A stretch of DNA of 64,000 nt, from positions 62,001-126,000 of the forward strand of contig JAAONU010000020.1 of the NCBI GenBank assembly GCA_012932295.1, written 5' to 3'. The notes beneath the pieces were generated by a model that was not told where the DNA came from, made no database searches, and saw only the letters and a list, made by a program, of their open reading frames with translations. The translations under genes and the position numbers were made by a program. Positions 37,695 through 49,108 of this stretch are shown here, in pieces. The stretch comes from Cyclina sinensis. Lineage: Eukaryota > Mollusca > Bivalvia > Venerida > Veneridae. Each line of letters opens with the position of its first letter. The stretch's first letter is position 1.

Positions 37695-38036
37695 TTTTAT
37701 TTTCTCCATTTATGAATAAAAAGTAACACAGACTAAAATTTCTCCGAACTCTCATATCCGGCACTGTTTTACATTTTAATTACGTGCAATGACAAAATTG
37801 TGTGATTATATACACAAATGCTTAATTAGATATTATAGTCAGGACATGCATTAAATTGAACAGAAAGAAACATTATGACATTGACACCCTGAAAACGAAA
37901 TAGTAGATTTGTTACAAAATTATTATGGGTAACGAAGTTATAGAAGTAATTCCTTTCCTGGAAAAAGTTAATATGTTAAAAATACATTCACTAGTCCTTA
38001 CACAAGTATAAAGTTATGAACTTTAAACACAATCGA
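37695..38036. repeat. Duplicated flank block, gene B copy
   Basis: Aligns with 25855-26200 through many short blocks in the same order, with clear divergence. The homology resumes at 39010-39060 (AACTTTGTAATGATTCA, then GTAAGTAAAT). It lies downstream of the gene B last exon on the minus strand. Confidence 0.6.
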
Positions 38037-38285
38037 GACATATGTTTTCTCGTGAGAACGACGAACAATTGGCTTTGTCATTTACAACACATTATCCGAA
38101 CAATCCGAGCATTTATTAAATTGAGTGCAAAAGGTAAGTATATAACTCTTAAATGATACGGGACATATGTTTTCTCGTGAGAACGACGAACAATCCGCTT
38201 TGTCAATTACAACACATTATCCGAACAATCCGAGCATTTATTAAATTGAGTGCAAAAGGTAAGTATATAACTCTTAAATGATACG
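38037..38285. repeat. Recent 125 bp tandem duplication
   Basis: 38037-38161 and 38162-38285 are almost identical, both starting GACATATGTTTTCTCGTGAG. Visible differences are TGG versus CCG in CAAT..CTTTG and one T/A change. It falls inside the segment absent from the 26 kb duplicate. Confidence 0.95.
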
Positions 38286-38831
38286 GGAGATGCGATAACA
38301 AACGGGGAAAACATCGCCCTTATATATTACTCATAATAAGAAGAAAACAACTTACATTATATCGTCCGTATCATCGTTGGTTAGAACACATTACAAGCTT
38401 TACGTAAAAAAAACGGGTAATACGCATTTGAAAAGTCAGAAACAATAATCGGTTGGTGAAAATGTCTTACGTCCCCGCAACAATATAACGAAATTTTAAG
38501 TAGTAACACCAGGATTTGGTGTATTAACTTGTTTATGATTTAAATATAATTGCAAAGAATATCAACTTTCATTTAAAATAAACTTCTGTTACAATATATT
38601 CAAATTATCAGGTAAATACTATGTTGTTGATTCCTACACCTGCATGTAGTTCGGCTAATTTTAGATTGAAAACAAAACCATATACCATTATTTCTTTTGT
38701 TCAATTTCACTAAGAAAATTGTTAGGCTTTAATAAGAGCTACTACAGACTGTCAATTTATATTCAGTAAATTGTTTCTTTTTAGAATGTCTGACAGACAT
38801 CTTATTTCTAAATATCGTACAAAAACAACGT
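38286..38831. other. 3' flank of gene B
   Basis: AT-rich sequence immediately downstream of the gene B stop codon on the minus strand. The 3' UTR and poly(A) signal would lie here; I do not single out a site. Confidence 0.4.
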
Positions 38832-38951
38832 CTAGATTGGATATGCTTGGCCAAAGTCTTTCCCTATCTTGTATGGACCGTCTGTTAGTCCAGTACGATC
38901 CCACTTCACATCGAGTGTTCCGTCAGAGTGAACTTTAGTAACAGTCCCATC
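38832..38951 (-). CDS. Gene B last exon, MIB/HERC2-like fragment
   Basis: After the acceptor TTTTACTTGTAG, exactly 40 codons run to a TAG at 38832-38834. The peptide opens DGTVTKVHSDGTLDVKWD and ends GKDFGQAYPI. The pattern G-T-V-x-x-V-x-x-D-G-x-x-x-V-x-W-D followed by Y-K-I-G-K-D-F resembles the second half of the MIB/HERC2 domain (PF06701), a small beta-barrel module in Mindbomb, HERC2 and many invertebrate multidomain proteins. It starts in phase 0, matching the upstream 9-nt exon at 41425. High protein-like quality and a clean acceptor make this a solid exon. The role of the full protein is unknown. Confidence 0.75.
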   Translation of the reverse strand, partial: DGTVTKVHSDGTLDVKWDRTGLTDGPYKIGKDFGQAYPI

Positions 38952-39060
38952 CTACAAGTAAAATACTAACTTTCATACAAATATTATATCAGTAACAACA
39001 TGAATTAATCTACTCACATAACAACTTTGTAATGATTCACCGTAAGTAAATAATAATAAT

Positions 39061-39931
39061 AATGACATTTGTCTTTACCTAAGAGAAAAACAAATAGTAT
39101 TTAGTAATTTAGTATATTTCTTACTTGTGGGCATCACTCATATTTAAAAAAAGTTGGTAGATATGTCAGAAAGTTAGTTTGTTTGATAAAAAAGATCTTT
39201 TGAATAAATATAATTTTGATACTGGAGTACTATATATATAACAAACACACCCACAGTTTTATTTTTTGTTTTGTTTTGTTTTTCAAAATGATATTAGATT
39301 AATAACACAAATAAATAAGGACAGGACTTTATCATTCGACTTTAATGACAGTTTCAAAAAGAAATCTCAATTCAGATATTGTGATAAATGTTTGTAAATA
39401 TTTTTTCCCATGAAGCTCTTATAGTCAAGTGCTAACATCAATATGAAAGGGCTAAAATTATTTATTTTTCTGCACATGACACATCTACTAACAATGTTAC
39501 GATATTACGATGGCGAAAACGTGATGATGCAATTGCACGACGATGAAAATAGTGCAATTGTGTAACAGATTCGCACTATCACCATAATGTCATGGCTTAT
39601 TCATCTTCGTAGTATCGTGATTTGTGATTTCACATCAATAATTATGTTTTAGATTATCATAAAAGCGATGGCTCTAACAGAATTTCCTTCTGGTACTATT
39701 TCTCAGGTCGCAAGTAAATCTAAGGTGATTTTAAACTTTTTTCGACATAGTCAATAAAACTTTGTATGAATCTCCGTTGATATGGAGGCGTTGCTAACGG
39801 AAATCTTAAGAATGTATCCAATCAGTATTCGAGAATCTGGGTTGGCTGAGCCAGCATTACCTGACTGTCTAAGACGGCTTTACGGCTGACGCTTTGCGAA
39901 TAAATAGAGAATCACAGCCTTCGGATGATCG
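39061..39931. other. Gene B intron, unassigned
   Basis: AT-rich intronic sequence (minus-strand gene). No exon or repeat family recognised. Confidence 0.45.
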
Positions 39932-40110
39932 CCGTTTTGTTACAAATCACCTTCGCTGTCTAACAGATGAACGAGGAGATGTAACATACAAACATGTTTT
40001 GATACAAAAAACCCTCGCTGTCTAACAGATGAATGAGGAGATGTAACATACAAAAAAGTTTTGATACAAAAAACCCTCGCTGTCTTACAGATGAATGAGG
40101 AGACGTAATA
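39932..40110. repeat. 62 bp tandem repeat, ~2.7 copies
   Basis: CTCGCTGTCTAACAGATGAA recurs with a 62 bp period (copies near 39952, 40014 and 40076), with TTTTGATACAAAAAACC between. Lies in the presumed gene B intron. Confidence 0.9.
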
Positions 40111-41424
40111 GAAAATGATTTTGTTCAACCATCAGATAAAATCTCGACTTTGTTCGGCCACTGTAGGAAATTCGGTTATAGAAACGAGTACCTCCTAACA
40201 GCAATTGATTTGCCGTTACCGAGAATGGAATGCAATCTAGTTCGAACTGACAAAGGGATAACATTTTCGTGCTGTGTTTAAGCAAGGAATTGGAGAACGT
40301 TTTGAATCCTATTGCCTAGTCAGTACAAGCTTTTGCAATGTCTATCCATAAACAATCTTCTGGATTATAGTGTAGGTTGCAGTTCTTCTCCACGAAGTAG
40401 AAAGTAATCGACTACACGTTTTTCCATCGATAAATACACATTTCTTACAATGTAACCTACGTCGACCAGCTTTTTTAAAATATTTCTTTTTATGTCAACT
40501 TTACTTAAAATGCTTTATCAGTAAAATAAGAAATAAGAATGAAGCCAGAATGGCCGTCAATAAAATATCACCTGTTAAAACTGTTTGTTTATTAACGGAA
40601 GATACATAGAAAATCAGCCTGGTTAAAAACCTAGTGATGACAAAATATATATATATAAAAAAACAACAACAAAACATGCATTTGCATGTTGAAGATATTC
40701 ATATAATTTACACAGAGACGACAGAAGGCAGCAGTACTTATATTTTAAAATATGCGTTTCACATGTCATGATGAACTAGTCGCAGTTAACAAGAAAATTA
40801 TTAACATGTTCAATCATTACGAAAGGCTGTTAGAAATAAAAAAAAATAAAAATAAATAAATACAATAGAAGAACGCAGGCTTGATTATCGGGAGAAAAAC
40901 TTTATACAAACTATTTTGCTGTCTCAATTATTATACTATTTTTCTATGTTTACTTTTGATATGATATGCGTTATGCATTTAAATACTATCAAAACAATTG
41001 TATTTTTAGAATTATTACAGTCTCACATTGAATTTTGAAGGTCTTTCCAGAAAAAAAGAAAGAAAAGAGAAGAAAGAAAATAAAAGAAAGGAGGTAGAAG
41101 AAGAAAGAAAAGAAAACGTTTCGTTATCTATTTTATACAGTTATACAAAAAAAGAGTTTAAAGTCAATGTTTTACAACATGTTTAAAGCATCTAGATGTT
41201 CATCAAAATGAATATCCTTTCTACTCTCTTTACATACACTATTAAAGAAAAGTGCAGTTTATAAACTTGTTCATTTGCAGAAATCCGTTTTGCACTTACA
41301 GAACTTACAACAAAATAACTCTCATTACCAGTAAGCATAATATTAAAGAAACTTTTTTTTTCATTTCAAATTAAATTGAACGAAATGTTATGCCTTATAT
41401 AATAAAGTTATGAAAATCGCTTAC
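40111..41424. other. Gene B intron, unassigned
   Basis: AT-rich, with an A/G-rich stretch at 41050-41120. No exon recognised. Confidence 0.45.
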
Positions 41425-41433
41425 CCTTTTACC
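41425..41433 (-). CDS. Gene B 9-nt microexon
   Basis: The acceptor tract TTCTTCTTTATTTTCAG is followed by GGTAAAAGG (codes G-K-R) and the donor GTAAGC. In phase 0 it joins GALVK (44067) to DGTVTK (38951), giving GALVKGKRDGTVTK without breaking the frame. The sequence upstream of it resembles that of the 9-nt candidates at 5558 and 55596. Microexons of this size are real but rare, and ORF-based or gene-finder annotation usually misses them. Confidence 0.55.
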
Positions 41434-42879
41434 CTGAAAATAAAGAAGAACATAAGTAAATAAATCTATTCGAATGCTTTCAAACATATTTGGATGTGAA
41501 AATTATTTCGAATACAATTTTACAAAAGGCTTAATTGAAATATTACTGGACAAATACATCGACAGTCTTACTTTACTATCACATAGATAGTATATCTAAA
41601 GAGATACTGATTAGATATATCAACGAAATAATAAATATTGCCATTCTAAGACACAACATATACCAGCACTCAAGTATCTTAATCTGTCAGGTGTTCTGGA
41701 TTTAATAATAATATGAGAATCTAAAATTGCTGAAACATATATTCCATACTATGAGAATCAAACATCGCTACTAAGACTAATCTAGTTTATATAGAAGTTA
41801 AAATGTATGGATTTTCGAGTATATTCTTTGTACCTTATCATAATTATAAAATATGTCGTCAGCCTTTCTTTTCTTAAAAAAAAGAAAAAAAAAAAAATAC
41901 ACATTTTAAAAGGTAAACACGTTTTAATTATTACAGCTACGGAATTACAAAATGAACACCACAAAGGCATTGAATTACCCCCCCCCCCCCCCCCCTTTAT
42001 TTTGAAGAAAATGCCATTTAAATGCTTTCTGCTGAAATTTTAGTCAGGGTCATGCTGTTTTCAGTAAAATACAGGAGTAAAATTGTTAATTCTGGTTGCG
42101 TATTATGAGGGTTTTGTGCTTCAATTATGAAGAAAATATGCAAAAAATGTATGGAAGAACGCAAAATAAACGCATTATTTGAATATCACAGGGAAAACAA
42201 TGTAAAAGTGCCTCAAATGTTCATTACATCTATGTCTATTAAAAAAAGTTTATATAAATAGAAATCATTAAAGCTGGTTCGAAAAAAAGGTAACCAATGC
42301 GCTGCAATTCCAGATATTTCTGTATTCTCCGGCCGTCAGGGCGCCATTTTGAAAGCCAAGTTTTATCCAAAATAACAGAAAATATGCCAATAATGTTTGT
42401 CCGTGAGTAGAATTGTTACAACCACTTCTATGTACCTAAATACTATCAATCTCTTTATTTTAGAAATGGCGTAGCAGATAACTGAATATTAGTTAATTCA
42501 GTATGTTTTCTTTTATTTTGGAGGGGGTGGGGTAAATAAATAGTCCAGTTTGTGCAAAATTAGCGCAATATACATCTCTAAACAATAACTGCATTTAGGA
42601 AACTCAATTCCCGAATAAACCTGCATTTTTGTTTTCTTCTTTGAACCAAGCTAGAACAAACGTCCGTCAAGTATTCATTCATAGAGCACACAATTTCAAG
42701 AAAAAAATCAGACAAGCTATGTTTAAATGCAAAAGTGGTTGTTGTATAATTTTATGCAGTTTTAATATCCTTAAAAACCAGGACATGTTATTTTTATGTT
42801 ATACAGCACCAAATGAGTGTTGTTGAGTACCAGTCAATTTTGTGCATGGTTTGTGCGGAGCTAAAAGATGACAAAGCTA
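41434..42879. other. Gene B intron with homopolymers
   Basis: A-run near 41875-41900 and a (C)n run at about 41979-41995. An open frame at 42629-42826 has no motif. No exon supported. Confidence 0.45.
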
Positions 42880-43175
42880 TCTGATTGGTCAAAAATGGAA
42901 ATGGTTATGTAGAAAACTATAGGTTATTTTATACAATAGGTCATTTGCAATATACACACTAAGTTTGAACAATCTTAGACCAAGGGTCCTATAGTAATTG
43001 ATCGGAAACTTTTGTTCTTCAATGTCACTGTGGCCTTGACCTTTGAACTGGTGGCCTGAAAAAAACTATAAGGGTCATATACTAGTCATGGTCAACTTAC
43101 GTAATAAGATTAGGCCTGTCACTAAGTGTGACGGATGGACAGACAGACGGACAGACGTATGGACAGACGGATGGA
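42880..43175 (+). repeat. Dispersed clam repeat with GGACAGAC tail
   Basis: Contains TGTGGCCTTGACCTTTGAAC, CTATAAGGGTCATATACTAG and TCATGGTCAACTTACG, ending in GACGGATGGACAGACAGACG. This order is characteristic of a very common bivalve non-coding repeat. It directly precedes the Tc1/mariner fragment. Confidence 0.65.
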
Positions 43176-43225
43176 GATCTTTTCTCTACTGTTGAAAAAC
43201 AATGGAAGCATTTTTTTTTTTTCTT

Positions 43226-43531
43226 TTTTTCGGATAAAAGCCAGACTTTTTGTGGGTAATGATAAAAGACTGTATGTTTGGAGAAAGAAATGGGAAGGAC
43301 ATGGACCTGACTTTATTCCAACAAAGAACCATAGAAAGTTTTCTGTAATGGTATATGACTGTATTTGTTTGTTGGGCAGTTTTTGGAACTATTACTCCTG
43401 TTAAAGGTAATATCAATTCAGAAAAGAACATTAAAATTCTTGATAATCATTTGTGGCCAGCTATAGCTAGACATTTTCCCGGCGACAATTATTTATTTTA
43501 AGATGACAATGTTCCTGTACACAGGTAAATA
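43226..43531 (+). pseudogene. Tc1/mariner transposase fragment
   Basis: The translated fragment carries RLYVWRKKWEG, FIPTKNHRKFSVMV, then after a frameshift FGTITPVKGNINSEKNIKIL, DNHLWPAIARHFPGDNYLF, a stop where Gln is expected, and DDNVPVH. These are the central blocks of Tc1-like DD(E/D) transposases, including the conserved Asp region before PVH. The N-terminal DNA-binding domain and the region after PVH are absent. It is interrupted at 43532 by a palindromic ACATATG-rich element. It is dead. Confidence 0.85.
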
Positions 43532-43800
43532 TGCACCGCATGTATATCTCATGTAAAACACATGTTTTTCATATCGCAAAAAACATATGTTTTCTCCAAG
43601 AAAAGCACCCCGTATGTTTTACATGTGGTTCAGACACATGTTTTACATTTTGGAAACACATGAAAATCATATGTTTTTCATATGGTTTAGTGTTACGTGA
43701 ATAACATGTGAAAAACATGCCATATGGTTTACACAAGATATGGACAAGTATGAATAACATGTTTTTCATATGTCTCAGTAATACATATGTATATTTGTTT
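43532..43800. mobile_element. ACATATG-rich palindromic element, copy 1
   Basis: Starts TACACAGGTAAATATGCACC and contains many copies of ACATGTTTTTCATATG-like motifs in both orientations. A related element lies inverted at 52190-52465, ending GGTGCATTTTTACCTGTGTA. Copy 1 sits exactly at the break in the Tc1/mariner gene, so it is probably a later insertion. Non-coding. Confidence 0.65.
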
Positions 43801-43892
43801 TCAGCCTATATAAATCACTCTTGAATCCGTTACTGTGACAGAGCACTTTTGAAAAATGTATATGATGTTAGTTTCTTATGAAACAACGGAAG

Positions 43893-43985
43893 ACCACTGT
43901 CGGGGTTCGAACTCATTCACTGACTAGAAATTCTTGGATAACAAGTATGATGCGCTGACCACTCTGCCATGACTGACGTCTTCAC
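43893..43985 (-). mobile_element. tRNA-like SINE head or tRNA pseudogene
   Basis: The minus strand reads CATGGCAGAGTGGTCAGCGC (A-box-like) and later GAGTTCGAACCCCGAC (B-box-like) at a spacing typical of a type II tRNA with a long variable arm. The stems are imperfect and no body shared with other copies was found. A functional tRNA is unlikely. Confidence 0.45.
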
Positions 43986-44066
43986 TGGATACATCACATA
44001 TATATACTTTGAGGGTTTAGTCATCATAAAACTTCTGACTTACATCTTAAAGCAAGAAGTATTTAC

Positions 44067-44120
44067 CTTAACAAGTGCACCTTTGTGGTTAGTAATGACA
44101 ACAAATGTCATGGGATACTT
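44067..44120 (-). CDS. Gene B internal exon, 18 codons
   Basis: Between CTCTCTGTTAG and TTAAG|GTAAAT there are exactly 54 nt coding KYPMTFVVITNHKGALVK. Both splice sites are good, the length is a multiple of three, and the next exon (41425) continues in phase 0. No family is recognised in this piece alone. Its position before the microexon matches exon 2 of gene A (ending TRVQLK). Confidence 0.65.
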
Positions 44121-45904
44121 CTAACAGAGAGTGGTGTAGTATCTTACCACATGATTGTGTATAAAATCTGCTTTATGGCTTATATAAAATGAAATGAAAA
44201 TAACTACAAAGATTGAACTTTGAAATTTTTTATGTTATGCTTTAATTTTACAATTAATTGCATTTAATTATGTGACTATCTCATTCATGATCCATCAGGT
44301 TTCTGAAAATAAAAAATATAACATTTAGCGGTATGTGTAAAGTAAAAGCCAGTAATTGAAAAAGGAACTTCATTAATTTAAGATTAATCTTACTAATGTT
44401 ACCTTTAGTATAGTCTTTATATTGTGTGTATAAACATGATTTTGATTTTAATACTTTTTCTTATATTTTATCTCAGGTGGTCCCCAAGGAGGGGCCTATT
44501 ACAGCAGAGACACCATGATTTGCATAAATTTTGTAAATGTCTTTTAAGAACATATGAGTTTATATAAATGATCAAGTGATCCCAGGGTCATGGTTTGAAT
44601 AGAATTTGTAGAGTTCCACTGTATAATGCTTCTTATTAAATATCGAAGCTCCAGACATTGCAGTTTTGTAGATTTTTTTTCTTTTGATTGCCATGACAAT
44701 CATAGTTTAGCATAGACTAGAATTTTTTGAACAACTTTGAAAAACCTCTATGCAAGGTAAATTCCTTTTTACTTTCATCAACATTTGCAGGGTAGGACAT
44801 GTTTAAATGAAAAGATGAAGAAGCGCAAAACACAAGGGAATCACAAAAGTTCAACATGAGCATATAGCTAAAAATACACCTAACATATAAATATAGCTGA
44901 AAGAAAGTATTAACAAAGGAAATATATTTATTCTTAGCACAGATTTATCAATAGTCTTTTGTATAGTTCCCTATTCTTTGGTATTAGCAGTAAGTACATT
45001 TAATACATATTTTTTTAAATTATTAATTTCAATTAGTTTCTTACATTTAAAAGATAAAACGCAAAACAATCTACCATAATCAAAATCCATCTTTAAGTGC
45101 TTTGATATAAACCCACCAAACTGTCTCTAGTAAAACTGGCAAAAACCGCTAAAATAAGAGTTCCATTTAATATCAAAGTGATTGTTCCGAAAATCTTTAT
45201 TCACAAAAATCGTCTCTGTTATTTAAAAAAAATAATCAGATATAGAAATCAGTTTTGTCTTAACATAAATAATGTTGTATTGCCATATAAGGTGAGATTA
45301 TCAGACCAATTTAATTACATTTATAATATTCAAATTTAAGTTTTAAATGCAGAATGCTTTAAGTCAGGCCTAGAAAAAAAGAGATGATTTTTTTCAAGGC
45401 ATGAGCATTTTCAACCGAATTACATCCTTTTATCAGATATCTTTGCTAAGAAAAAGATGTTTTAGCAAGAAAATGTTGATGTGTGTAACTTTCAAATTTA
45501 CCAAAATATGTACCTCTAGACAGTCTTTGTGTTCTTTTGAGGTCTTTCTCTTTTATGATCTCCCATTTGTTTTGTCATTGGTCTTCCTGGACCATGGAGA
45601 AAAAATCTGTAAATGAACTCCAGCACCAAGCTTTACTATCTGTATATGAAATACTGTGGAGGTAGGATCTCTGAAATGTTAGTTTTGAAACAACTTATAT
45701 AGACCTAAAAGTGATGTTCTGATTAGCTTAAAATGTTTAATACTGCTGCTGTTTGAGTATATAAAATATTCCGGTTTGTATTGGCATGTCACACAAGTGG
45801 CAGAGAGTGTAATGCAGCAATACACAACCAACAAGTAATGATACAGTCACTCATATTGAGTGACAGTTTTAACAGTGAGCAATTGAAAAAAAAAAAACAC
45901 GAAA
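44121..45904. other. Gene B intron with a decayed clam repeat
   Basis: At 44480-44760 there is a strongly decayed copy of the ~155 bp unit family (GTAGAGTTCCACTGTATAAT, AAATATCGAAGCTCCAGACA). The remainder is AT-rich. The open frame at 45401-45616 has no motif or splice partner. Confidence 0.45.
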
Positions 45905-47205
45905 AACAAGAGCTTGTCACAGACAAAGCATGAGCGCCTACCAGTATCACCTCTGATTCCCTACCTCTAACCCACTTCCATTTGTTATCACCATTTCTGT
46001 AACCATAGCAACCAAAATTCAAAACAAAAGCGCCATAATAGCCCTAGATGGCCCGAAAAAGGGTAGGGGGTGGAGGTGACAATGCAACCATTGAAACAAA
46101 GGAAAAGTATGATTTTTTTTCTTTTTTAAATGCATTAGTCAGGAGTCCATAAGCATAATACTGCAAACAATTAAACAAGAGATCAATTATAAAAAAAAAA
46201 ATTGAAAAAATATAGGCTGGGTGGGGTTGGGGGTCACCCCAACCATTGGGGAATGTTGGGGTAGGAAGTCATAACAATGAACAAAAGAAAGCAATTTCAA
46301 ATTTGATTCTCAAAAAAAAAAATCTTACAAAATTCTATGTAAAATAACTGAACGCTGGGGCGGGGTCATTTTTGATCCAGGAGCCATGATCTGAACAATC
46401 TTAGTAGAGGTCCACTAGACAATGCTACACACTAAATATCTAAACTCTAGGCTTTAAGGTTCCAGAGAAGATTTTTTCAGGTTTTACATATATCACTATA
46501 TGTAAAACTTGTGACCCACAGGGCGGGGTCATTTTTGAACAATCTTGGTAGAGGTCTGCTAGACAATACTGCACACAAAATATCTAAACTGTAGACCTAC
46601 AACGTAGTTGTTTCAGACCAAGAGGTTTTTTTCAGTTTTTCCTACATAACTCTGTGTAAAACTTGTGACCTCTGGGGCGGGGCCATTTTTGACCCTGAGA
46701 CCATGATTTGAATAATCTTGGTAGAGGTCTGCTATATATATAATGCTGCACACCAAATATCTAAACTCTAGGCCTTGTGGTTTCAGAGAAGCAGATTTTT
46801 ACAGTTTTTCCTATATAACTATGTAAAACTTGTGACCCCTGGGGTGGGGTCATTTTTCACTTAGGGGCCATGATTTGAACAATCTTGGTAGAGGTTTACT
46901 AGACAATGCTGCACACCAAATATCTAAACTCTAGGCCTTATGGTTTCTCCCAAGAAGATGTTTGTTTTTCCTTTAATTGATTATTTCCGTTACCTTAGCA
47001 ACCACAATTTTTATCGCAGGGAGAAAATAAAATGACGTGCATAATTTACATATTGCCATCTATTCACCTGCCAAGTTTCATCAACCTAGCTTATATGGTT
47101 TTCAAGTTATCGCGGGATCCAGTTATTGTGGACAGACTGACGGATGGACTGACGGACGGAGGGCATTCCTAGAGTCCCCTCCGGTAGACTGGTATGGGAC
47201 TATTC
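45905..47205 (+). mobile_element. Clam repeat element, AACAAGAGCTTGTCAC type
   Basis: It begins AACAAGAGCTTGTCACAGAC, contains at least four ~155 bp units (GGGGCGGGGTCATTTTTG, CAATCTTGGTAGAGGTC, CACACCAAATATCTAAAC) at 46350-46930, and ends with the tail GACGGACGGAGGGCATTCCT then CCCCTCCGG. Start and tail are known from many bivalve loci. It lies in a gene B intron. No coding sequence. Confidence 0.7.
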
Positions 47206-47450
47206 AAGAAGCTGTTTAATGAAAGCATTAAGATACCATTATCATTTACTTGCTCTATAAATACAGTATAAACCCTTGTCATACAGGGTATAGTAAATTT
47301 CAGATACAGACGACCAATTTAAATAACAATACCTTAATCCCCCAAAACATTAAATGGCAACTTGGCATTTCCGTAATAATACACCAAAAGTAAATGAATT
47401 TTCAACCAACGAAAACTTTTTTTATCTATTGTTAGTTAGAATGTACTTAC

Positions 47451-47579
47451 AATAAGTAATGCATGTTGGACTCTTTCTTTCGATGCAGGGTCCTCACCAA
47501 TTGGTGTGTAGGGCTCAAACAGAACCCTACATATGCAGTTTATAGGCAACACCTTTATATCATCTAGTTTTGACATTAT
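47451..47579 (-). CDS. Gene B internal exon, 43 codons
   Basis: Acceptor TTAACTTCAG and donor TT|GTAAGT bound 129 nt. The frame reads IMSKLDDIKVLPINCICRVL, then FEPYTPIGEDPASKERVQHA and LLI. Phase 0 at both ends joins it to the exons at 48045 and 44120. The peptide is protein-like, but I do not recognise the domain. Assignment to the same gene as 38832-38951 rests only on strand, order and phase. Confidence 0.65.
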
Positions 47580-48044
47580 CTGAAGTTAAAAAGCAATTAA
47601 CAATTGTTGAAATCAGTCATTATTCTCAATTATTTATTGTCTAATGACAGATGTCAAGAGATTTGTCTGGATCATAATAATTTCTGTTTTCATTCGCAAT
47701 CATAATCATACGGATATAGATCTACTGAAGAGAGGTGGAATAGTATGAATGAAATCAGTTATCACTAACATCCTTTGAAGATTGAATGGAATCATATCGA
47801 ATGAACATTAATGGTTTTCACTATACAGATCTCTTTAACCTTTGTTTTCAATGACATTGGCTATCACACTAAAACTTTGAAGGCTTTGTGTCAATTGGTC
47901 CTTCATATTTTAAGCGGCAACGATTTTCATTCTACATGTCCATGTGACCACTGGCCCTGTGTCCACATGATATGGGTGTGATAAAAGATGCGTTTTAATT
48001 TGACAAATACAAATGTTACCTTTTTATGGTGTATATACACATAC
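47580..48044. other. Gene B intron
   Basis: AT-rich intron between the 46-nt and 129-nt exons. Nothing else seen. Confidence 0.5.
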
Positions 48045-48090
48045 CTCTGAACCTGGGTCTCTGAATATGCCCTCTTGATATAATTCTTTG
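48045..48090 (-). CDS. Gene B internal exon, 46 nt
   Basis: After GTTCTTTCTTTCAG the exon has one base plus 15 codons, KELYQEGIFRDPGSE, and ends CAGAG|GTATGT. It continues in frame into IMSKLDDIK at 47579. Its first base needs an upstream exon ending in phase 2, which I did not find; the exon at 52752 ends in phase 0, so at least one exon is missing between them. Confidence 0.6.
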
Positions 48091-48466
48091 CTGAAAGAAA
48101 GAACTATTTAGTCTGTATTCACTAGGGACAAAGAGGTTTATTTTAAACGTTTTTAAAGTCTTTTTATACTTCTCATTTACTACAATTTTTGAATTAACTG
48201 TAAATAGTTGATATCTTTAGGTCAATGTCAAAGCACTTGATTAAAAGGAATTAATTAAAAATAACCATGAAGCATATTGTGCAAATATTAATTGCTTTTA
48301 CAAACTCTTCTTACTTTCTTAGAATTATTTAGTAATATTTTAAATAAGATGTTTATCGTCCCTCACATCTGATATCGCAAGGTTCATTATTCATAATGAT
48401 TTAAACAGGAATCAAGCGTCAGAGAATGTAACAATAAAGCAGCAAGATAAAGAAATTCAAAAATAC

Positions 48467-48703
48467 ATGGGATTTAAAGTGCAAGAAAAAAGAAGACCTG
48501 GAGAAATATCAAAACTCAACAGAAAAGTAAATAACCATACTTCGACAAATGCTGTACACAATGAGTTGCTTTTGTGCATGGCTGGATTAGGATTGAGCAC
48601 AAATCGAAACAGCACTGTGGTGAAGGGTTCAGCAGTGACGGCAAAAGATGGGAATCTAGTAAACCAGCAAGAATGGATCAAATACATCAATTCAAATGGA
48701 CAG
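48467..48703 (+). CDS. Gene E, exon 1
   Basis: An ATG at 48467 gives 79 codons from MGFKVQEKRRPGEI to YINSNGQ, ending at GGACAG|GTTGCT. The frame is open further upstream to about 48345, so the start is uncertain and this could be an internal exon. The peptide is basic and hydrophilic with a short aliphatic stretch (ELLLCMAGLGLS). It splices in phase 0 to 49109. The spliced product is about 154 residues. I do not recognise the family. It runs divergently from the minus-strand exon at 48090. Confidence 0.55.
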
Positions 48704-49108
48704 GTTGCTGTAATATTTAAATATTTTACCTTTTTTGTAAATTGAATCATAAGCTGATCAAATCAAATAATTATTGCTAAAATGAGCTGATCATTGACAC
48801 ATTGGCTCCCCTCTTGAATTCGTAATGAATAATTTAAATAACTTAAGATAAAGCATCTGACTCATAAGAAAACTTGTAACAGTATCATCAAGAGTAACAA
48901 ACGCATGAAAAAAAGGTGCAGTGCTTTGAGGACATTGAAAACAGAATAAATAAAATGTTCAGTATCTCTCATGTATTACAGCACATGGTTCAGCAGTATT
49001 CAAGTTTCAACACATATTAGGATTAATGATATTGACGAAACAGAAAATGTACTAGTTCTCTCAATGAGATGAAGTTGTGTATATTCTTACAAATTTTATT
49101 CATTTCAG

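Noticed and set aside
43893..43985. Functional tRNA gene on the minus strand.
   Set aside because: A- and B-box-like motifs are present, but the acceptor and anticodon stems pair poorly; better read as a SINE head or pseudogene.
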